This document shows, piece by piece, positions 60,387 to 63,725 of a DNA stretch of 63,725 nt. The notes beneath the pieces were generated by a model. The model was given only the letters and a program-made list of their open reading frames with translations. It made no database searches and had not been told where the DNA came from. Source of the stretch: Oscillatoriales cyanobacterium M59_W2019_021 (GTDB lineage Bacteria; Cyanobacteriota; Cyanobacteriia; Cyanobacteriales; Geitlerinemataceae); NCBI GenBank assembly GCA_015295945.1, contig DVED01000082.1:1-63725 (forward strand). Direction: 5' to 3'. Numbering within the stretch: position 1 is the stretch's first letter; each line of letters starts with the position of its first letter. Position numbers and translations under genes: made by a program.

Positions 60387-60635
60387 ATGAAATTTAACGT
60401 GACGATCGCCTTTACGGTAGCGCTCTTATTCTCGATGTTTGCAGCGGGTTTGATGAGTGCGGCTTGGGGATTTGCCTTGGGGAAGGAAGCTCTCAAAGGC
60501 GTCACCCAACCCGACGTTCGCCCTACCAATAATCTGATCGGCGCTAAAGAGGGCAAACAACAGGGAGAATCCATTCAATTTTTGAAGGAAGATAAAATCC
60601 TCGAACAAGTGCAGGCGCAAGTTAAGAATAAATAG
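60387..60635 (+). CDS. Small membrane or exported protein, unrecognised
   Basis: This 82-residue protein has an N-terminal hydrophobic helix (IAFTVALLFSMFAAGLMSAAW) that acts as anchor or uncleaved signal. A short charged tail with EGKQQGESIQFLKEDKILEQ follows. The ATG lacks a clear ribosome site. It looks like a conserved cyanobacterial small protein but I cannot name it. The CNNM-type gene follows after 26 bases, so the two are probably co-transcribed. Confidence 0.65.
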   Translation: MKFNVTIAFTVALLFSMFAAGLMSAAWGFALGKEALKGVTQPDVRPTNNLIGAKEGKQQGESIQFLKEDKILEQVQAQVKNK

Positions 60636-60661
60636 GGTCAGTTATTGAGAGCACTTGCATC

Positions 60662-62269
60662 ATGAAACCTCGATCGAGGTGCGATGAGGAATCAGACCCT
60701 CACCTATTTTTTTCGGCTCGGTTCGTCGGCTCCCTCGTCATTCTGCTGTTCGTTTTGGGGATTGCCGCACCCGCCCTCAGCACTGCCCAAAACACCCTAC
60801 AGTTGACGGCATCGGATGTGGGTTGGCGCGTTTTGTCCGTCTTGGGGCTGATCGCCATCAATGCCTTTTTTGTGGCTGCTGAGTTTTCCATGGTTGCCGT
60901 GCGCCGATCGCGCATCGACCAACTGGTGGACGAAGGAGATTTGTCTGCCAAAACCGTTCAAGATCTGCAACGCAATATCGATCGCCTGCTATCGACCACG
61001 CAATTGGGTATTACCCTGTCGAGTTTGGCGTTGGGTTGGGTGGGGGAAAAAACCATGGCGGTTTTGGTGGCAGCCGCCATGATGCAACTGCCCATCGGTC
61101 CGGATACGTCTGGAGCGATCGCCCACACCCTTGCCATTCCCGTTGCCTTTGGCTTGGTGGCGTACTTGCAAATCGTATTGGGCGAATTATTCCCCAAATC
61201 GATCGCGCTGTTGTACGCCGAAGATGTTGCCCGCTGGCTCGCCCCGTCCAGTTTGGCGATCGCCCGATCGTTCAAGCCCTTTCTGTGGATTCTCAACCGA
61301 TCGACCCGCTGTCTGCTGCGGTTGGCAGGCATCCGCTACTCCGGACAAAACTGGCACACGCGGGTAACTCCGGAAGAGTTGCAGCGCATCATCGCCACCG
61401 AAGGGGAATCCACGGGGTTAGAAGCCGAAGAGCGAGAATTGCTCGCCAATGCTTTCGAGTTTGGCGATGTTTCCGTCGATGAAGTCATGGTTCCCCGCAC
61501 CAGCTTGACGGCAATTCCCTACAACGCGACGTTTCGGACGCTGCTGCAAGAAGTGGCGCACTCCGGTCATTCCCGCTATCCGGCGATCGGCGAATCCCTG
61601 GACGACGTGCGCGGTATCGTTTGCTTTAAAGAACTTGCCGAACCCCTCGCCGAAGGCATTCTCGCGTTAGATAGCTCCATCAGTCACTGGATTCGTCCGG
61701 CACGGTTCGTTCCCGCCTATACGTTGTTGAGCGAGTTGCTGCCGATGATGCAGCGATCTCAACAGTCGATGGCGATCGTCGTCGATGAGTTCGGCGGTAC
61801 GGCGGGGTTGGTCACCATGCAGGATCTGGTATCCGAGTTGATCGGCGACGCCTACGAACCCCAAGATACCGAAGCCCCCAGCTTCCAAATTCTCGACGAA
61901 CAAACCTTCGTCGTTCAAGCGCAAATGCACCTGGAAGAAGTCAACGAGTTGCTGAGTTTGGAGTTACCGCTCACCGACGACTACCAAACTCTCGGGGGCT
62001 TTCTGATTTACCAACTGCAAAAAATTCCCGCTGTGGGCGATACCTGGTGCGATCTCAACCTGGAACTGACCGTCATTTCCGCTGAAGGACCTCGCCTGCA
62101 TCAAATCCAAATCCGCCGCCGCGAGTCGATGTCGGCGGAGGAAGCCTTTAACGAACCCTTCGAGGATCTCGTGCCGGAAACTCCTTTAGAGACGCTAGAG
62201 GGAACCCCAGAGGGCGATCGCCAACCCAATCGATCGCCCGAACCCTCACCATCAGAGGATTCGCTCTGA
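60662..62269 (+). CDS. CNNM/HlyC-CorC family membrane protein with CBS domains
   Basis: This 535-residue protein has an N-terminal hydrophobic segment, a CNNM transmembrane domain (about 55-250: INAFFVAAEFSMVAVRRSRI, LGITLSSLALGWVGEKTMA, LGELFPKSIALL) and a CBS pair (about 270-390: DEVMVPRTSLTAIPY, VVDEFGGTAGLVTMQDLVSE). A C-terminal CorC/HlyC-type domain (DEQTFVVQAQMHLEEVNELL) and an acidic tail complete it. Relatives transport or sense magnesium or other divalent ions; the old name hemolysin is misleading. A weak GAGAGC precedes the ATG. Confidence 0.92.
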   Translation: MKPRSRCDEESDPHLFFSARFVGSLVILLFVLGIAAPALSTAQNTLQLTASDVGWRVLSVLGLIAINAFFVAAEFSMVAVRRSRIDQLVDEGDLSAKTVQDLQRNIDRLLSTTQLGITLSSLALGWVGEKTMAVLVAAAMMQLPIGPDTSGAIAHTLAIPVAFGLVAYLQIVLGELFPKSIALLYAEDVARWLAPSSLAIARSFKPFLWILNRSTRCLLRLAGIRYSGQNWHTRVTPEELQRIIATEGESTGLEAEERELLANAFEFGDVSVDEVMVPRTSLTAIPYNATFRTLLQEVAHSGHSRYPAIGESLDDVRGIVCFKELAEPLAEGILALDSSISHWIRPARFVPAYTLLSELLPMMQRSQQSMAIVVDEFGGTAGLVTMQDLVSELIGDAYEPQDTEAPSFQILDEQTFVVQAQMHLEEVNELLSLELPLTDDYQTLGGFLIYQLQKIPAVGDTWCDLNLELTVISAEGPRLHQIQIRRRESMSAEEAFNEPFEDLVPETPLETLEGTPEGDRQPNRSPEPSPSEDSL

Positions 62270-62276
62270 AATAGAT

Positions 62277-62348
62277 AGGACTTACGCAACGTCTCCATCT
62301 GTAGTAACCCACCATCACCCCCATGAGTAGCGTGGCTGCGTAAGTCCT
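62277..62348. mobile_element. Small MITE with perfect 12-bp terminal inverted repeats
   Basis: AGGACTTACGCA (62277-62288) and TGCGTAAGTCCT (62337-62348) are perfect inverted repeats bounding a 72-base element without coding capacity, between the CNNM gene and trpB. A similar end (AGGATTTACGCA) occurs alone at 54830. GGACTTACGCA ends are typical of non-autonomous elements in cyanobacteria, as I recall. Confidence 0.65.
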
Positions 62349-62487
62349 GATATAGGTCGATCGCGAGTCACGAATCGCGATCGCCTATTTCCCAATCTGA
62401 TGCGCGATCGGATGAGATGACCCCTTATAATAAGACTTCGGGCGGCGATCGCCCGCACCCAAACCCAACGTTTCCCGTTGCCATCCC

Positions 62488-63725
62488 ATGACTGCGACAC
62501 CCCTTTCCACCAACGCCCAAACCGCCAGCGAAACCCAAATCCCCGACTCCTTCGGTCGCTTCGGGCCCTTCGGCGGCAAGTACGTCCCGGAAACCCTGAT
62601 GCCCGCCTTAGCGGAATTAGAAGCAGCATTCGCGCGGTATCGCCACGATCCGGACTTTCAAGAGGAACTCGACGGACTGCTGCGGGACTACGTGGGGCGA
62701 CCCTCCCCTTTGTATTTCGCCGAACGCCTGACGGCACGCTACGATCGACCCGATGGCACCGGACCGCAAATTTACCTGAAACGGGAAGATCTCAATCATA
62801 CCGGGGCGCACAAAATTAACAACGCGATCGCCCAAGCCATCCTCGCCAAACGCATGGGTAAGCAGCGGATCATCGCCGAAACCGGAGCGGGTCAACACGG
62901 GGTTGCCACTGCCACCGCCTGCGCCCGATTCGGGCTAGATTGCGTCATCTACATGGGCGTGCAAGATATGGAACGGCAAGCCCTCAACGTCGTCCGGATG
63001 CGCCTGCTGGGAGCCCAAGTGCGACCCGTCAGTGCCGGAACCGGAACCCTCAAAGATGCCACTTCCCAAGCCATTCGCGATTGGGTGACCAACGTTGAAA
63101 CCACCCACTACATCCTCGGTTCCGTTGCCGGTCCCCATCCCTACCCGATGATGGTGCGGGATTTCCATACCGTTATCGGACGGGAAACGCGCCGTCAGTG
63201 CCAGGAAGCCTGGGGCGGACTGCCGGATGCGTTACTCGCGTGTGTCGGCGGTGGTTCTAACGCTATGGGACTGTTTTACGAGTTTGTGAAAGAACCGAAT
63301 GTGCGGTTAATCGGCGTGGAAGCGGCAGGAGAAGGGGTCGAAACTGAAAAACACGCGGCAACCCTGACCAAGGGGCGCGTTGGCGTTCTCCACGGGGCGA
63401 TGAGTTATTTGTTGCAAGACGAAGACGGACAAGTGCAAGAAGCCCACTCCATCAGTGCGGGGTTGGACTATCCCGGCGTCGGCCCCGAACACAGCTATCT
63501 CAAAGAGACCGGACGGGCGGAATATTACAGCGTCACCGACGAACAAGCCATCGCCGCTTTCCAATTACTCACCCAATTAGAAGGCATTATTCCCGCCTTA
63601 GAAACTTCCCACGCGATCGCCTATTTAGACACCCTCTGCCCCCAACTTCCCGACGACACCAAAATTGTCATCAACTGTTCCGGACGGGGCGACAAGGACG
63701 TGCAAACGGTGGCAAAGGTGCTGAA
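62488..63725 (+). CDS. trpB: Tryptophan synthase beta subunit (3' end outside the window)
   Basis: This PLP enzyme joins indole and serine to make tryptophan. The N-terminus has [20 protein letters not shown]; the PLP lysine is in [37 protein letters not shown] and [15 protein letters not shown] are also present. The frame is still open at base 63725 after about 412 codons, so only the last few residues are missing. The ATG at 62488 gives a short nonconserved leader before the core. It has no stop in the window. Confidence 0.97.
   Translation, partial: MTATPLSTNAQTASETQIPDSFGRFGPFGGKYVPETLMPALAELEAAFARYRHDPDFQEELDGLLRDYVGRPSPLYFAERLTARYDRPDGTGPQIYLKREDLNHTGAHKINNAIAQAILAKRMGKQRIIAETGAGQHGVATATACARFGLDCVIYMGVQDMERQALNVVRMRLLGAQVRPVSAGTGTLKDATSQAIRDWVTNVETTHYILGSVAGPHPYPMMVRDFHTVIGRETRRQCQEAWGGLPDALLACVGGGSNAMGLFYEFVKEPNVRLIGVEAAGEGVETEKHAATLTKGRVGVLHGAMSYLLQDEDGQVQEAHSISAGLDYPGVGPEHSYLKETGRAEYYSVTDEQAIAAFQLLTQLEGIIPALETSHAIAYLDTLCPQLPDDTKIVINCSGRGDKDVQTVAKVL

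Overview
The window is chromosomal DNA of a phycoerythrin-containing, oxygen-evolving cyanobacterium. The evidence is a complete phycocyanin operon, phycoerythrin linker and lyase genes, psbK, light-dependent protochlorophyllide reductase (por), homogentisate phytyltransferase, a Ycf66 protein, abundant HIP1-type GCGATCGC octamers, and many low-complexity repeats of the kind seen in filamentous species. I see no insertion-sequence transposase, prophage or CRISPR array. The genus cannot be fixed from sequence reading alone.

Layout. 1-5.5 kb: inositol-monophosphatase family protein, a membrane CHASE2-PAS histidine kinase and an M32 carboxypeptidase. 5.9-9.4 kb: two copies of a ~180 bp MITE-like element flank psbK. 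Next comes a minus-strand locus behind a near-consensus promoter that carries three phased repeats. It encodes a 66-residue protein, a circularly permuted tRNA-like RNA, two further tRNA-like RNAs and a Ro60/TROVE-VWA protein. I read it as a Ro60-Y RNA ribonucleoprotein locus, and it is the most unusual part of the window. 9.6-15.4 kb: glutathione S-transferase, sulfide:quinone oxidoreductase-like flavoprotein, enolase with terminator, a gene-poor stretch and a small exported protein.

15.6-26.9 kb is the phycobilisome region. The minus strand carries cpcB-cpcA-two rod linkers-cpcE and a CpcS-type lyase. The plus strand carries cpeC-cpeD, a strong hairpin with a T-run, then cpeS-cpeT-cpeR and a membrane-anchored CpcL linker. 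A HEAT-repeat protein and a small coiled-coil protein close the region. These genes build the rods, attach bilins and probably activate the phycoerythrin genes. cpeBA themselves are outside the window.

27-37.7 kb: ArnT-like glycosyltransferase, a frameshifted DUF3592-type gene, a TPR/glycosyltransferase fusion, homogentisate phytyltransferase, an amino-acid permease fused to an extracytoplasmic domain, an alpha/beta hydrolase and a DUF3181 protein. 38-50.8 kb: a pseudokinase, an ABC1/UbiB kinase, a PP2C phosphatase, a dynamin/Era-like GTPase, Ycf66, a hybrid sensor kinase and an EVE protein. 50.9-54 kb: por and an SLC45-like transporter. 54-59.2 kb: a minus-strand cassette of ECF-like sigma factor, DUF1822, CHAT protease-CHASE2 and DUF928. 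It may be an uncharacterised protease/sigma signalling system. 59.6-63.7 kb: an exported protein, tRNA-Ile(CAT), a small membrane protein, a CNNM/CBS membrane protein, a small MITE and the 5' part of trpB, cut by the window edge.
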